Of a DNA stretch of 64,000 nucleotides, positions 33,346 to 45,264 are shown in pieces. The translations under genes and the position numbers were made by a program. The notes under the pieces are model-generated. The model was given only the letters and a program-made list of their open reading frames with translations, did not search any database and was not told the origin of the DNA. The stretch covers positions 87,595,721 to 87,659,720 of the forward strand of contig CM043956.1 in assembly GCA_014529385.2 (NCBI GenBank), in the 5' to 3' direction. The stretch comes from Adiantum capillus-veneris (lineage: Eukaryota > Streptophyta > Polypodiopsida > Polypodiales > Pteridaceae). How positions within the stretch are numbered: the first letter of the stretch is position 1; each line of letters begins with the position of its first letter.

Positions 33346-34754
33346 CCTGATGATTTTTTCATGGAAACTGTCACTAGTGCCTGCCCTTAGTCCCCCTGAG
33401 TCCCTTTTAAGCCTAATTTCAACAAAAAAGTCAAATGGATAGAAAGTAACTCCCTGTGTGGATTTCAGAGCCTCCGAGCCATTTTCTGACTTTTGGAGTG
33501 CTTTTCGCGATGAAATTTCTTGATGTTGGTTTCCATAGCTTTCCTATCCCTTGGGGATCCTTGCCGTATGGTTTTTGTCGACTTTGGCTTCACCGGAGCT
33601 CCATTTGGCAATTTGTCTCTCTAGAAGCACCCGTGGTTGCGTTTACATGTCTTCGATGACTTGTGGTGGTCTACCACCATAGGACTTGGTTGTTGATGGT
33701 CTAGGAAAGCCGCTCGTGAAGTTTGGTGGCAAATGGACATGCGGTTTGGCCACGAGAGCTATTTGACGCTTTGTGTGTCTGATGCCGTTTTTGAAGTTTA
33801 GTGCCGCTTCGGGTCACCTTTTGGTCATGTGAGCTACATAGACTTGTCGAGCATGTCGAGATGCTCCTACCCATGAATTTTGGTAGCATTTGGGCGCCTT
33901 TCCGCCAATTTCCCATTTGGTGGTCTCTTGCGGGATTCTAGGAATTAGGGTTTTTTCTGATGGTTTTCTACTACCTTTGGACATCCAAGACTGGTCTCCT
34001 ATGCTAGGGTAAGCTGCCGATGAAGCCTCATTGCTTTTGGGTTAGCCGTTAGGTGTCCACTTCTAGTTGTAGGTCTCTACTGCCCGCTTTGTGTGTGAAC
34101 CCTATGCTAGTTTTGGCGACAAAACGACAAACATGCGCGAAAAGCTCAAGGTGGTGAGCCTACCTCTCATGTCTAAGCCCATCGGGTAGTCGTGCGTGTC
34201 GTAGAAGCTGCTGGAAGTTCTGTTCGCTCTAGGTGGCGGTAGCTCTCTCTCAAAGGTCAATAGTGGAAATGAGCTAAAAATGAGGTTAAAATTTGTTATA
34301 ATGGAGGTCCCCTAACCACTTTTCATGAAATTTGACATGTGCTCCCAACTTCTTGCGAGATGCGGTTTAGGATCAAAAATTTCTTGATTTGGACTTCATT
34401 TGCCGTGTTTACCAGAAATTTGGCATTTCGGTCAAAATCTGGCCAAAACACGCTTTCCGCTCCAGTTTCATAATTGCACCCCCACTGTACCATAGGTTTT
34501 CCTATAGTCACTGATCATCCCCATATTTTTTGTTTTTCATTACGATCGTTTTTTACCTGCTTTTTGTATTTTTGAAGTTTTTCTGTCGAAAATCAGCAAA
34601 ATTAAAGGAAAATAGCAAATCAAACCCAGAAAATGTCCAAAAATCATAATAAATGAAAAACATCACCGCAAAACATTATATACACTCACATGCAATTTTT
34701 ATGGTCGGATTTCTCCATTTTATCAATATTTGGCCCGAAAAATGGCTATTTCTA

Positions 34755-34762
34755 CTTATATA
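34755..34762 (-). promoter_or_regulatory. Possible TATA box downstream of element E pol
   Basis: Minus-strand TATATAAG lies about 190 bp after the internal polypurine tract, an arrangement like that before ORF3 in element D. Here ORF3 starts about 2.4 kb further on. Confidence 0.35.
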
Positions 34763-34947
34763 CACACACCTAAGGGCTTGATTTTGGCGTTTGGTCCCAT
34801 ATACCTGTAGATTCATGTTGTATAAGGGCATATGTACTTGGGTTAGTCCATAAAATTTCGTAATCAAACAACAACCCTTAAAGATAGTCAAAAATCATGC
34901 CCTTTTTTGCTCTTTCTGCCATTGGGTCCGCATTTGAGAATGCCTCT

Positions 34948-34961
34948 CCCCCTCCTAGCCG
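34948..34961 (-). promoter_or_regulatory. Internal polypurine tract of element E
   Basis: Minus-strand AGGAGGGGGAGAGG lies about 90 bp after the last open part of pol. This is the same relative place as the internal tract of element D (23521). Confidence 0.5.
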
Positions 34962-35052
34962 GAGTCCTCCCAGACAACAAGGTATCGCCTTGGAGTATGT
35001 GCCATGCATAGGGTGAAAATATTGTGCTAATGCTTGGCCGTGTAATGTGGCC

Positions 35053-36220
35053 CTATTTTATGCCTACTCGGTCAATGCATTGAAAAATTAATGCTATGCT
35101 AGAGAAGGGAATAAGCAAGATGCTTATTGGCAAGATGTTTTCTTTACAAGTAACAGCTGTAACTCTACTGCTCTTTGTTTGATTGTCTTTTTTGCTACTT
35201 GTTTTGCCGCTACTGTTGATATGACCGTAGTTGTCTCTTTGGAGAGAATTGGCTTGGCTGGAATGGCCGTAGCCCGTATCTCTTTTGCTTTCCATTGGTA
35301 GCTTGTCTTTGCTGTTTTTTGTAGGTTTCTTGCTACTTCCTTTGTTGCCACTATTTTGTTGCTGATTGGCATCCACATAAGTCGATTTGAAAGTTGCAAA
35401 TGCAGCTGTCTACCTGCCGATGTTGCTAGTACTGAAGGGAGTTCCTTTTGATTTTGTTTCGGTATCCAAATGCGATTTGCATTTGAGTTGTTGCTGAGCA
35501 TTTTCTTTGGGATCCATATCTGTTTTATGCCCTTGATTTTTGGTTGAACTATCTGCTTCGGTTGAATTCTTCCATTGTCTTGTTTTCTATCTGCCATGTC
35601 ATTTCTATCCTTCCGCATCCATACTTGTTTTTCTCTTGTTGGTAACTCGGATCTTGTCACTGCGGTCTGTGACTTTTCATACCTGTATTGCACTATGTTG
35701 GCAGTTCCCTGGTGGTTAGCCTTGGGTATCATGCTGTTCTTTAGTGGCACCCGTCCCTTTGACTTTTTATCTAGTGATTGCATTGCTGGCAGCGGATTAT
35801 TCCAGGGTTTCTGAGCAAAGGCCACCACTTGTTGTTCTTGTGCATGCTGAATTTTGAATGCATACGCATTCCAATCTATCTGCACATTGTACTCTTTTTG
35901 CCAAGGTTGTCCCAACATCATGGGGTGTTGTGTGCTTTCATCCTCGACTACATAAAATTTGTGTGGGTAAATATATTGATGTACTTGTAAATGCAATATA
36001 GTCCAGTTCAATGTTTTCAACGAGTGTGATGTACTACTTTCCAACACTTGTGGAGTAGGATGAAGTTTACTTGTGGACTTGAGCTGTTTGTATAATCCGT
36101 AAGAGATTAAATTTACTTGAGCTCCATAATCAAGCAATGCCGTCGATTCAACTTGATTGCTACCCACTTTGACTGCAATTATTGGCTCCAATATGTCTTC
36201 ATCAAACTTCGTTAGTCTAA
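35053..36220 (-). pseudogene. Element E second retropepsin-like domain and W-[IV]-P-K region
   Basis: Minus-strand frame 36191-35124 reads EPIIAVKVG, then ALLDYGAQVNLISYG (about 36140). This matches D's ALLDTGAKYNLISYG, but Tyr replaces the Thr of the DTG triad. MMLGQPW (about 35925) is the closing motif. A basic segment follows with VWMRK, IWIPKKM, IWIPKQ, MWMPI and YQWKAK motifs, echoing WVPK/WRWIPK/WVPQ in D. The domain sits directly after integrase. The DYG change suggests the catalytic function, if any, is lost in this copy. Confidence 0.78.
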
Positions 36221-37900
36221 TGACATTGATTCACAATGGTGCTCCACATTGTTGCTAGTGGAAGTCTTCTTTTTGCAATGCATTCTTTTGCTTCTGCTTG
36301 AGCTTCTTCTCGTACCCTCTCCTTCTTCTTCATTCGTTGTTTTCCTTGATGGATTTGTTGAAGCATATCATGTGTTAGTGGTAAATGATATTTCTTCAAT
36401 CGACACCCACTAATCCAATTTGGCATTTCTTCACCTGCTAATGTAGCAAGATTGACAGCTCCACTTTGCGATAGATCACTAATCACAAAGGGTCCCATCC
36501 CTCACTTCTTAAGTTTCTTGGCATGTTGCTTCAAAGTATAAACAAGTACATAATCACCTGTTTTGAACTCTTTTGTGTGCACATGCTTGTCAAAAAACTC
36601 TTTCTGCCTTTTCTTTTTAGTATAGATTGAAGCTACAGCTCTCAAGCGGAGTTCATCTAGCTTTTCAAGATCATCTATTCCTGAAGAGAGCTCATGCCCT
36701 GTCCATTCTAAGCGTTTCACTACTCGTAGAGTTGGAATTAAAAACTCTATGGGTAATATAGCATTTAGGCCAAACACCATGTTGTACGGTGTCATTCCTA
36801 TCGATGTTTTGTAAGCTACCATGTATGCCCATAGTGTTGAGTGTAGCTGCTGATCCCAATCTGTTCTTGACTCTGACACAATTCTAGTGAGAACCATGTA
36901 TAGTGTTTTATTTGTGGCCTCAGCTTGTCTATTTGCCTGTGGATGCTATGGAGCAGATTTCCTATGTATGACCATGAATTCCTCTAGCAGATATTCAATG
37001 ACTTCATTAAGAAAATGTGTTCCACGATCACTGACAATTTCTATTGGTAAACCGTATCGTACAAAAACATTCTCATACAAAAATTGTCTAGTGGTCCGTG
37101 CATCTGCTTTTTGTGTTGCCTTGGCTTCCGTCCATTTTGTGAGATAGTCCGTAGCCACAATGATATATTGGGTATGGGTGCGATATGCAGGGGGTGAAAT
37201 AGGTTCCACAAAATCAATGCCCCATTTTGCAAATGCCCTTGTCCCCATCATTGGCCGTAGTGGCATCTCATCTCTCTTTATCGGCACCTTGGTGTGCTGA
37301 CATGCGTCACAATTCTTTACAAACTCTTCAGCATCCATATGCAATGTAGGCCACCATATTCCTGCGGTTAAGACAATTTTTGCCGTCTTATCGCCTACAA
37401 AATGGCCTCCACTTATTCCGCTATGTGCATGTTTTAGAATCAGCATGTATCCACTTTCACTTGCAGAGATTCTAAGGTGATTGTCCTTTCCTCGCTTATA
37501 GAGTTGGTTCCCAATTAACTGAAAGTCACGAGCCTCCACCTCTATAGCCCTTTTCTGTGCTCTTGTTATGTTTTTAGGAAACGTCCTTGTGGTTAAGAAA
37601 TCAATGATATATTGACTCCATGTAGGTGCAATGTTTACCTGAAACAATGTCGCGTGATCCACTGGTCTTTTGGCACTACATATAGTACACTTGGTAACAT
37701 AAGCATGTGTGTCCGCATACATAGTTGGCCAATAAACCCCTAAGTGTTTCAGTCTCTGGTGTGTTTTCACTGTTGAACAATGAAATACACAATCCTGGAC
37801 ATGTGTCTCTTCAAGGTAACACTCGAATTCCTTCGGATTTATACATAACCGTAGAATTTGGTCTGATCCTAGATGATACAGCCTCCTGCAATCAACTGGA
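36217..37900 (-). pseudogene. Element E integrase with two HHCC-type fingers
   Basis: Reading from 37900 leftward, a first His/Cys finger (HVQDCVFH ... KCTIC) precedes a linker (WSQYIIDFLTTRTFP; QLIGNQLYKRGKD). A second, standard finger follows (HAHSGISGGHF ... NCDACQ, about 37440-37295). Core residues: Asp in WGIDFVEP, Asp in VSDRGTHF and Glu in RQAEATN, with 35 residues between the last two. A stop falls inside the core after HRKSAP (36943-36945), and another after the LKKLKK stretch near 36500. The GPFVI tail and a Lys/Glu-rich region follow. Confidence 0.88.
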
Positions 37901-39702
37901 AGTTTTTTGTTTATCGAATTGTTTGTTGTTTGGATCTGTCTTCCGTGTTATCAAACCTACCTCCAAAGGAAAGAATGCTAACAATTTCCTGAGACTATTT
38001 GGGTATCAGTTCAATATTGAAAAGATAAGCATCTGGTATGTCATCATCTACTCCTTCAGGAGCTTCTCCGTTGTGTATCCTTGAAAGCTCGTAGATGAGT
38101 TTTACCCTTTTTTCCCACCACTGTGAAATCAAATTCTAGAAATATAATAAACCAACATACAATTCTCCCTGTATTGCATGGTTTATTCACTAGATACAAA
38201 AGAGCTTGATGATCTGTGAAGAACATAAATTTGTTTAAGCAAATAATGCCGAAATTTCTTTATAGAATAAATCATTCCTAACCCCTCTCTTTTAGTGGTT
38301 GTGTAGTTATTTTTAGCACTGTTTAACTGTCGGCTTGCATAACAAACTAGAAAATCCATTGTTCCGTCTCCAGGTTGAGCTAGAATACTCCCGATTGCAT
38401 ATGCAGAAGCATCAATGTGAACATGGAATATCTTTTCCTAGTCCGGTGCTTTAAGTACAAGTGCTGATATAAGGTTTTCCGGAATGAAGTTTCACACTCC
38501 TCGGTCTGACTAGCAAACGATACAGAGGTTGTGCGATGACTGCATACATATATATGAATCTTTGATAATACCCACACTGTCCCATGAAGGATTGCACTTG
38601 TTTCGCATTAGTAGGCCTGGGTAGGTCTACTATGACTTTGACTTTGTCTAGGTCAGTGGTTATGCCATTTCTTGAGACAATGTGTCCTAAGATGCGGCCT
38701 TCCTAACCATAAAAATACACTTTTCCGCGTTAAGACAGATTCGATATATCCTGCATTTTTCAAATACCTTTTTCAAATGGTCAATATGTTCCTCTCGCAG
38801 AAGAGAGTGTACACAAAGATAATCCATGTATATTTCTAAGAATATTCTCAGGTATTCTTTGAACGCGTGCGTCATTAACCTTTGGAAGGTAGCTGGGGCA
38901 TTAGTTAAGCCAACGACATAACTCGATACGCACATATTCCCCATTCTGTGGCAAACGCTATTTTGTGTTGATCCTCCATTGCAATTGCCAGTTGGTTGTA
39001 TCCTAAAAACCCATCCACAAAGCAATAAGCCCGTTTCCCGGCCACCCTCTCAAGTACATGTTCTGTGATTGGCAATGGATAATTATCCCTTATGGTGGTT
39101 GCATTTACCTTTTTGAGGTTCACACACACTCGCAGTTTTCCGTTCTTTCTGGGGACTACCACAATGGGTGACACCCAATCTGTACGCTCGCTTTCATAAA
39201 TGAACTAAGCTTCCATCAACTTGTCAATCTCCTCTTTGATTCGTTTAGCAAATGTGTCATTATATGTATAAGGACGCTGTTTGCTAGGTTTTGCATCCGA
39301 TTTCAAAGGAATTGTATGTTGACATATCGATGGATCAACTCCCTTGAGGTCTTTGTAGGACCATGCAAACACATCTTTATACTTCTTGAGAAGTTGTGTT
39401 AACCGTTCTTCTTCTTCAGGCTCTAAATCGGTTGCTATATAGACCGGCTGAGGCTTCTCACATGGTTCCGCGAGGTCTATTCTTTTTGCATTTTCTGGCC
39501 CATCGTAGGATTCCTGGTTTGTTCTTTCCCTGACTGGTGGTGTCAATATGATTTTCTTGTCCTGGATGGTGAATTTTCGATAGTGTGATGGTACATTCAT
39601 GTTTCCCTTTTTTGACTCCCCTTTACCATCACTATCTTCCTCAGGAGTCCAGACCTCTCGTAAAGACCGTTTCAGTTCTTGGTATTTTTGTTTACGCTCC
39701 AA
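37901..39702 (-). pseudogene. Element E reverse transcriptase and RNase H
   Basis: RT starts with YIATDLEPEEEER and FAWSYKDLKGVDP (about 39450-39340), then WVSPIVVVPRKNGKLRVCV (about 39180) and FVDGFLGYNQLAIAMEDQ. After a shift near 38915 come GLTNAPATFQRLM and IYMDYLCVHS (about 38830), where the catalytic YMDD box has become YMDY. The RNase H stretch (about 38600-37900) is heavily decayed; only FMGQCGYYQRFI and a late GEAPEGVDDD motif shared with element D are clear. Enzymatically dead as read. Confidence 0.88.
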
Positions 39703-40815
39703 TTTGGTCCACTCTTGGTCTTTCGTTGTTTCTTTTTTTGATTTTTTTGATTTTGTTTTTGTTTTAGCTTTTTGTACTTATCTTTTGTCCTCTTGCGTTC
39801 TTTCCCTTTGACCTTTTGAGAATCTTCATGATATTTGATCTTTTACACAATCCCCTGCTTTTACAAGCATCAGATAGTGAGTTTTACCTATTATCCTAGG
39901 CATCATGTTCTCTCTCGCTTTGTTTCCTGGTCGTTTTCTCCTATAGCGTTCCTGGCGTTTAGGGTGCTGATTAGCAAAATCATAAAGCTTGATATTCTCT
40001 GTTTCCCCCCCACGCTCACTTGAGTTGTTTGAACACTCATTATCGGCATCATTATTTACTTCCAGATGCTCAGAGGAGTTATAAAACTCTTCTTGTTCTT
40101 GTGGTTCTATCGTCTCATCCCCTCCTAGTATAAGGCTTACCATGTAATAGGGTAGCACATCATAGCCATCCTTGTCGCAAAATTTTGTTGTTGGACTATC
40201 TGTAATGGTACAGACATCCAATGTTGATAGTATGTGTTCCCATTCTAGAGGTTCCAAAGCATCTTCAGGAAAAGGTTCCGGGATATACTCCTTGTCCTCA
40301 ATCACTCTTTCTAAGGTGCATTCCTCTCTTTTTAGGCTTCCACAATGTGAAGCTCCGCACATCCATAGCTCTTTTTGTTACCCTAACAATGCTGGGAGTT
40401 CCGACCCCGCTAATGTACCTAAATGAAACTCTTCCATTGGTGTCTGGTTCACATCCTTGTATCTATGGTCCTTCAGATATAGTTTGGTTGTTGTCTCGCC
40501 ATGTCTGAGGTATATGTGGTCATAACCCCAATCTTGGACCATCTTCAATTGTCTCATGAACGGTCTTCCCAAGATGATCTCATAATTGTTCTTTTTGTCG
40601 AAATCGACTATTCAAATGTATGCTCATACTCGATCCCTGCACGAAATGACAATCACTTTTTCTAAGAGTCCTAGAGGCTTCTCCATGAACCCATATGCCA
40701 ATTGCAATTTCATTCTGGTATCTCTTAAAGCTGGTTTTCCTCATTTTTTCTAGATTTCTTTGGTGGTGATAGCAACTCCCGCTCCACTGTCAAGAATGGA
40801 TCTGGAAACTACTCC
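39703..40815 (-). pseudogene. Element E protease and linker
   Basis: The protease active site is read as ILDSGAGVAITT (about 40800), followed by stops, then EIILGRPFMRQLKMVQDWG (about 40590-40530), very close to D's MILGRPFMREAQMVHDW. A weakly conserved linker with Glu/Asn/Ser-rich and Arg/Lys-rich stretches (40362-39826) connects to RT. Here the first protease keeps DSGA while the second has DYGA, the opposite of element D (DGGA first, DTGA second). Confidence 0.82.
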
Positions 40816-43366
40816 TTAGAATTCTACTGGTAGCAGGGTGTTTCCATCTTCTCCCTCACAATACTCTCCAATCTTGTTTAAATGTACTGGCCTAGTATTT
40901 AGTTGAGACCTGTCCAATTCTTTGATCCCTTCCTGAAGCTTCGAGGTGGGGTCTTTTACTCCAAATTTTTCTAGGCATTTGCCTACTGTGGTCCACATGT
41001 TTGGTTGTAACCTTAGGAGTTCGGCTAATGTGATTGTGCATGCCACCGAGGTGGACAATAACTCAATCAACCCTTGTGAATCCATCACTTTGTTAGAAGA
41101 AAGTCTTTGAGATGGGATTCCTCTCACCTCAGACCTGGCTTCATACTCTCCTAGGTAAGAGGGTAGAGTTTTCAGTGAGTCTGGTTGGCTGTGTCCAGAA
41201 CTAATTGATCCCTGGTCTCCCCCTTGTGAATGTATATCAAAGTTCATTTGTGACCTTGCCTCAAATTCTTCAATAGGAGGTAAGATCTCATTTTTCTCTT
41301 TTCTCGTGCTGTTCATGTGGTTACTCACCTTGTTAGCTTCGTTGGCGTCACGGATTTGCTTCCATAGATCATCTAGGCCGTTACAGTCCTTACCCATTTC
41401 TGTCAATGTTTTAGGCTGGAACCCGTCAGTTGCCTCATCTGTTGTATTTGGCACTATGATAGGCTCTCCCCTGAACTCATATGCATTCGTGAGTCTTTCC
41501 TTCATTTCTACTTGTTCCTCTAAAGTTGGTTGGATAGGGGTTGGAGCTCGTACTTCATGCCAATTTGCAAGTTTACCAAACAGATTTTCTATCACAGATT
41601 GATCTGTTTCAATCATCTTTCTACACATTTCCAACCTCTGTTTTTCTATTTCGGCATATGGATAAGTCATCCATCTTTGCTCTTCGGTTTGGTTCCTTTT
41701 GAGTCTGGCTTCGTAAGCTTTTGGAAGTGCATCCAGCTGCTCATTTACCTTGTCTGCCAGTACTGATCCTTCTGATCCTGCACTTTTGGGTTCTGCTATT
41801 TCCTTGGGTGCTATGGGTGCCGTAGTGTGTGAGGTTAGGCTAGCTAGATCCTCTAACCGCTCTATCTATCCTTTGTGTGTTTTAACTCCTTGGATAGAGC
41901 CATTTGCTCTCGTTCTTTCCTGGCTTTCATCCGCGCCTTTCTAGCTTTCCAAGTGCTTCTCTGATTTTTCATTTATGAACTTGGGGCATCGGTTTTTGGC
42001 TCTTCAATTATGGCTTCGTTCGTCATTCTTTGAGCGTGGGCTCGTGTCACCGCCTGAATAGGTATGCTTGTTTCATTTTCTGACCCTCCACTGGAAGGCA
42101 CTGCTTCTAGTATGTTCAAGGTAGTTTTTGCTCCTTTGCTAGGGTTCTTAGGGCGATCCGGAATCAAATTAGTAACTCCACACTCGGTGCAATATACGTT
42201 GACTCTAATGATTTCATCATGAGGACAATCTCTTAGCCAATGGTCTCCACCACACTTGTAGCAGGGTCCTTTTAGGCTGTTGAGGTGCTCCTTGAGCTCC
42301 TCTTTGTTGGTATGCCTGTCTCTGTCCGCCCATGCCTCCGTTGGCTATGAACAACAATGTTCGTTCATCTAAGCTATATCTTCCTTCTCCTGCTGCTTGT
42401 GCAACTGTAGGTGGTCCTGCACCTCCCATCATGCTCCATGTTTTGGTGTTGAGGGTTCTTCCGATGGATAATAGATAGGATTTGCCACATATCCACTGGG
42501 ATCTTCATAATATGCATGCATAGGCACCAGTCTTCTCGTCTGATTCGGTTACGGTTGGTGTGTATCTTATGCCGATTGGTCGTAATCCTGGTAGGGGTGG
42601 TTGTTGCCCCAACACTGGTTGTGGTCTTTCTACACCTACAGGTCCTGGTAGGTTGCCTGCTTAATACCTAGGCATCGGTGGAACTTGAGGAGGAGCTACC
42701 TGAGCTTGGGGAGCATAAGGTCTCTCTTTCCCATATCCCTTGTTATAATAACATTCCTCCGTCCCATGGTTTGTCCATTTTAGTTCAATAGCACACCACT
42801 TAGGCTGTTTAGCTTGGGGTTTGGCGTACAAGTTAATCTTTTTTAGCACTTCCTCTACAAGCTGCTCCTAGTTTACAGCTACTTCCCCTTTCGATGCTGT
42901 CTTAGAAGACTTGCTTCCACTTTGTTGTGAAGATGAATCATCGTCAAGATGCTTGAACTCACCCTCTTTGTAGACCGCACAATTGTCTACAAGGTAAAGA
43001 GCCTCCTTGGTTAACTCATTCAACGTCGTGCTCCTCTTCATATGTAAGTCCTTCTGGAGATCTGCATTCCTTAGTCCTTGGATAAATATAAGCATAAGTC
43101 TGGACTGAGTTGGCAGTTCTTCCATAGGGCAGAACTTAATATATCTTTTTAGTCTTAGGGCTGCCTTTCACACAGATTCCCCGTCTTTCTGTTTGAATTT
43201 ATGGATTTGTGAGACGGTATTATGAGCTATCCCCCTTTGTGAGAATTCCTGGATAAACTCGTCAAACACCTCCTCCATAGACTCAAAGTCTCTACGCTCC
43301 ACAGAGTGAAACCACGTAGCAGCGTCATCCTCTAGGGTTAGTCCAAACCCTGCAAATTGGGTAGGG
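40816..43366 (-). pseudogene. Element E gag, distal part
   Basis: Continues gag after element F. Capsid motifs: FGLTLEDDAATWFHSV, FDEFIQEFSQRG, LMLIFIQGLRN (about 43345-43055), then a Ser-rich stretch. Cys-rich knuckles follow: a damaged one (CAIELKW...HGTEEC, about 42800, second Cys lost), then CYKCGGDHWLRDC (about 42260) and CTECG (about 42205). The short C-x2-C-x3-H-x4-C spacing matches that seen in element D. The region 41670-40816 is an acidic linker leading straight to the protease. Several stops and shifts. Confidence 0.82.
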
Positions 43367-43370
43367 ACGT
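43367..43370. repeat. Target repeat of element F (ACGT)
   Basis: ACGT abuts F's LTRs at 43367-43370 and 57669-57672. Removing F and one ACGT keeps E's gag in frame (EVLDV then PTQF), supporting a 4-bp duplication, or 5 bp with later change. Confidence 0.8.
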
Positions 43371-44130
43371 TGTCAGGAGTTTTTTGGAGCAAGGGGTTGT
43401 GCATATGTACATACACATGCATGGTGCATCGAATAAAGGATTGCCCATTTTCCAAAGCCAGGTGGTTACGTGGGGCCCACATGTATACATGTAGGACAAC
43501 ATGTACATAGTGTATCGATTTTCACTATTACCAGTACCGGTGTGTTTTTTCTATAATAATGAGGATTTGTTAGCACGTAAAACTTCTTGAGGAAGCTATC
43601 CGCGGGCCGAAGACATGAGGTAAGCAGGTGCGTCAAATGGCATCTAGTGGCGTCAGGAGGTCGAACGGGGTCAATACTTGGACGTGGATGGGTACGGACA
43701 CAACGTGGATGTTTCCTTGTGATACTGATGCAGAAAGGTCATCATGAGGACCACTTTTTGGGGCCAATTCACGTGGTTGCGGGATGTATTATTGGGAAAA
43801 GCTGAGTGCCAGGTGTGCGGATGATGCAAAAAGGTGATAACTATGCACTGCGAGGTCAGTTTTTGGCCTGTTCGGGGTCTGTTTGAGGTCATCTAAAAGG
43901 CCAAGGGTGCCCAAGTAATAAAGCTAAGTGTGGGGACTGAAAAAACAGAGAGAAGACCAGAAAAAGAGTGGAGAGAAGAGGAGGAACAGCCGGAACTGTA
44001 TTTTTTCTCATTTTGGAGTCTGTTTTGGCCTTAAACTGCTCATCCGAGGTCGGATTTGAGCACTTTGACATTGTAGATTGGAGTTTTGGGCCGTTCCGGA
44101 CGCAATGGAGCTGTCCATTTTGCCAAATTT
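43371..44130 (+). repeat. Element F 5' LTR, first part
   Basis: Starts TGTCAGGAG, aligned to 8936 and 56555. Interrupted at 44130 by element G. Confidence 0.93.
44126..44130. repeat. Target-site duplication of element G (AATTT)
   Basis: AATTT flanks the copia at 44126-44130 and 49753-49757. The uninterrupted LTRs of B and F read straight through here (TGCCAAATT followed by YCTCACT). Confidence 0.95.
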
Positions 44131-44362
44131 TGTTAAAAAATATGATGTTAAAGAATATGTCCATTGTGCTATGGGCGCCCGGACACTGACTATACTATGT
44201 TGTAAATATACTTTGGATAATAGTTCAAAGAGAAGAAGAGAAGAGCAACACGTTGAATGGCTACTGTAGGGTAACGATTGTGTGTGTGTGTGTGCCGCGA
44301 TGTGTGTTGGTGTGTGTGTGTAGTCTTCTTTCCTACCTTCTCCATCACCTGCGCACTCTACA
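44131..44362 (+). repeat. Element G 5' LTR
   Basis: 232 bp, TGTTAAAAAATATG to CTCTACA. It has TATGGGCGCCC at 44170-44180, a weak TAAATATA-like box about 25 bp later and a GT-rich run (about 44279-44322). Confidence 0.95.
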
Positions 44363-44365
44363 AAG

Positions 44366-44377
44366 TGGTATCAGAGC
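44366..44377 (+). promoter_or_regulatory. Element G primer-binding site (initiator Met tRNA)
   Basis: TGGTATCAGAGC, 3 bp after the LTR, complementary to the 3' end of plant initiator tRNA-Met. Confidence 0.95.
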
Positions 44378-45264
44378 TCAGTTTAAGGAGTTACAGTCAA
44401 TACACAGATTTCCGCAGCTCTAGAAAACAGAAAAAAAGAGAGGTTTTTTGGTCATAACTCCCTCACCCGAACTCTGAATACAGTGATCTAGGAGTCTATC
44501 TTTATGTTTTTGGGCATTCCAGATGCATTGGCATACTCAGATTTGCCAAAATCTGCAATTTTCTGCAGCAAATAGCCAGCTCACACAAGCATAGGAGATG
44601 TCCAGTTTTGCACTCGGTAGTAGATTTAAAGGTTACAGGTGAAGAATTCAGCATTTACACAGGTTTTGGAGAGCGACATAGAGCTTTTGCATCATGATAT
44701 TGTGTTATCAAAGATTATGTTTGGTTTTTGTGGGTCCGTTATGGACAGCCGCCTATGTAAGAAAGGTTGTGGGAAGAAGTTGAGGCGGTTATATTGTCAG
44801 ATTGAGTACTTTGTGGTTATGTATGGATATGCGGTCAATGTATTTTGGAAAACTGCAGCCTTTGTGAGGGTCGAGTGAGGTTTTTTGAAGCCTTGCCTTG
44901 GAATCTTTGGTACCTTGGCAAGGTGGATTAGGTACTGGAGCGAACCCCCGACTGGCCCCGCGAAAGACCTCATATGTCGTTTACGACTATGGGAAGAAAG
45001 TGGATGTATGGATATGTGGTACAGGACAACGTATGGATTGCATTTGCCAACAGGTCCATGTGGACATTGTTTTAGAGTATTTATGCATAGTACTAAGTCA
45101 GTCTGTGGCAAAGTGAGTCAGTGGATTTTCCCTTGGCAGTGAGAGATTTTCTGTCAGTGTTTATGAGCACTTTGGTTGAGATTGTCACTTGAGATATTGT
45201 CCAAATATAAACGAAACTCTGCCAAAATTTTGTCAAAATCCTTTGGAAGAAATTGAGAGTGAAG
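44378..45264 (+). other. Element G 5' leader
   Basis: 887 bp, no recognised coding content. Confidence 0.7.

Larger units (their letters stand above)
32307..34754 (-). other. Element E non-coding block between pol and ORF3, with palindrome-headed repeats
   Basis: No coding frame is convincing. The left part (32400-33370) is built of three or four diverged units of about 280-330 bp. Each has the 24-bp palindrome at one edge, followed on the plus strand by text such as TTTCATCAAAATGGCTTGTG and CTTGGCATGTNNAACATGGC. The remainder (33370-34754) has no recognised feature. Confidence 0.7.
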
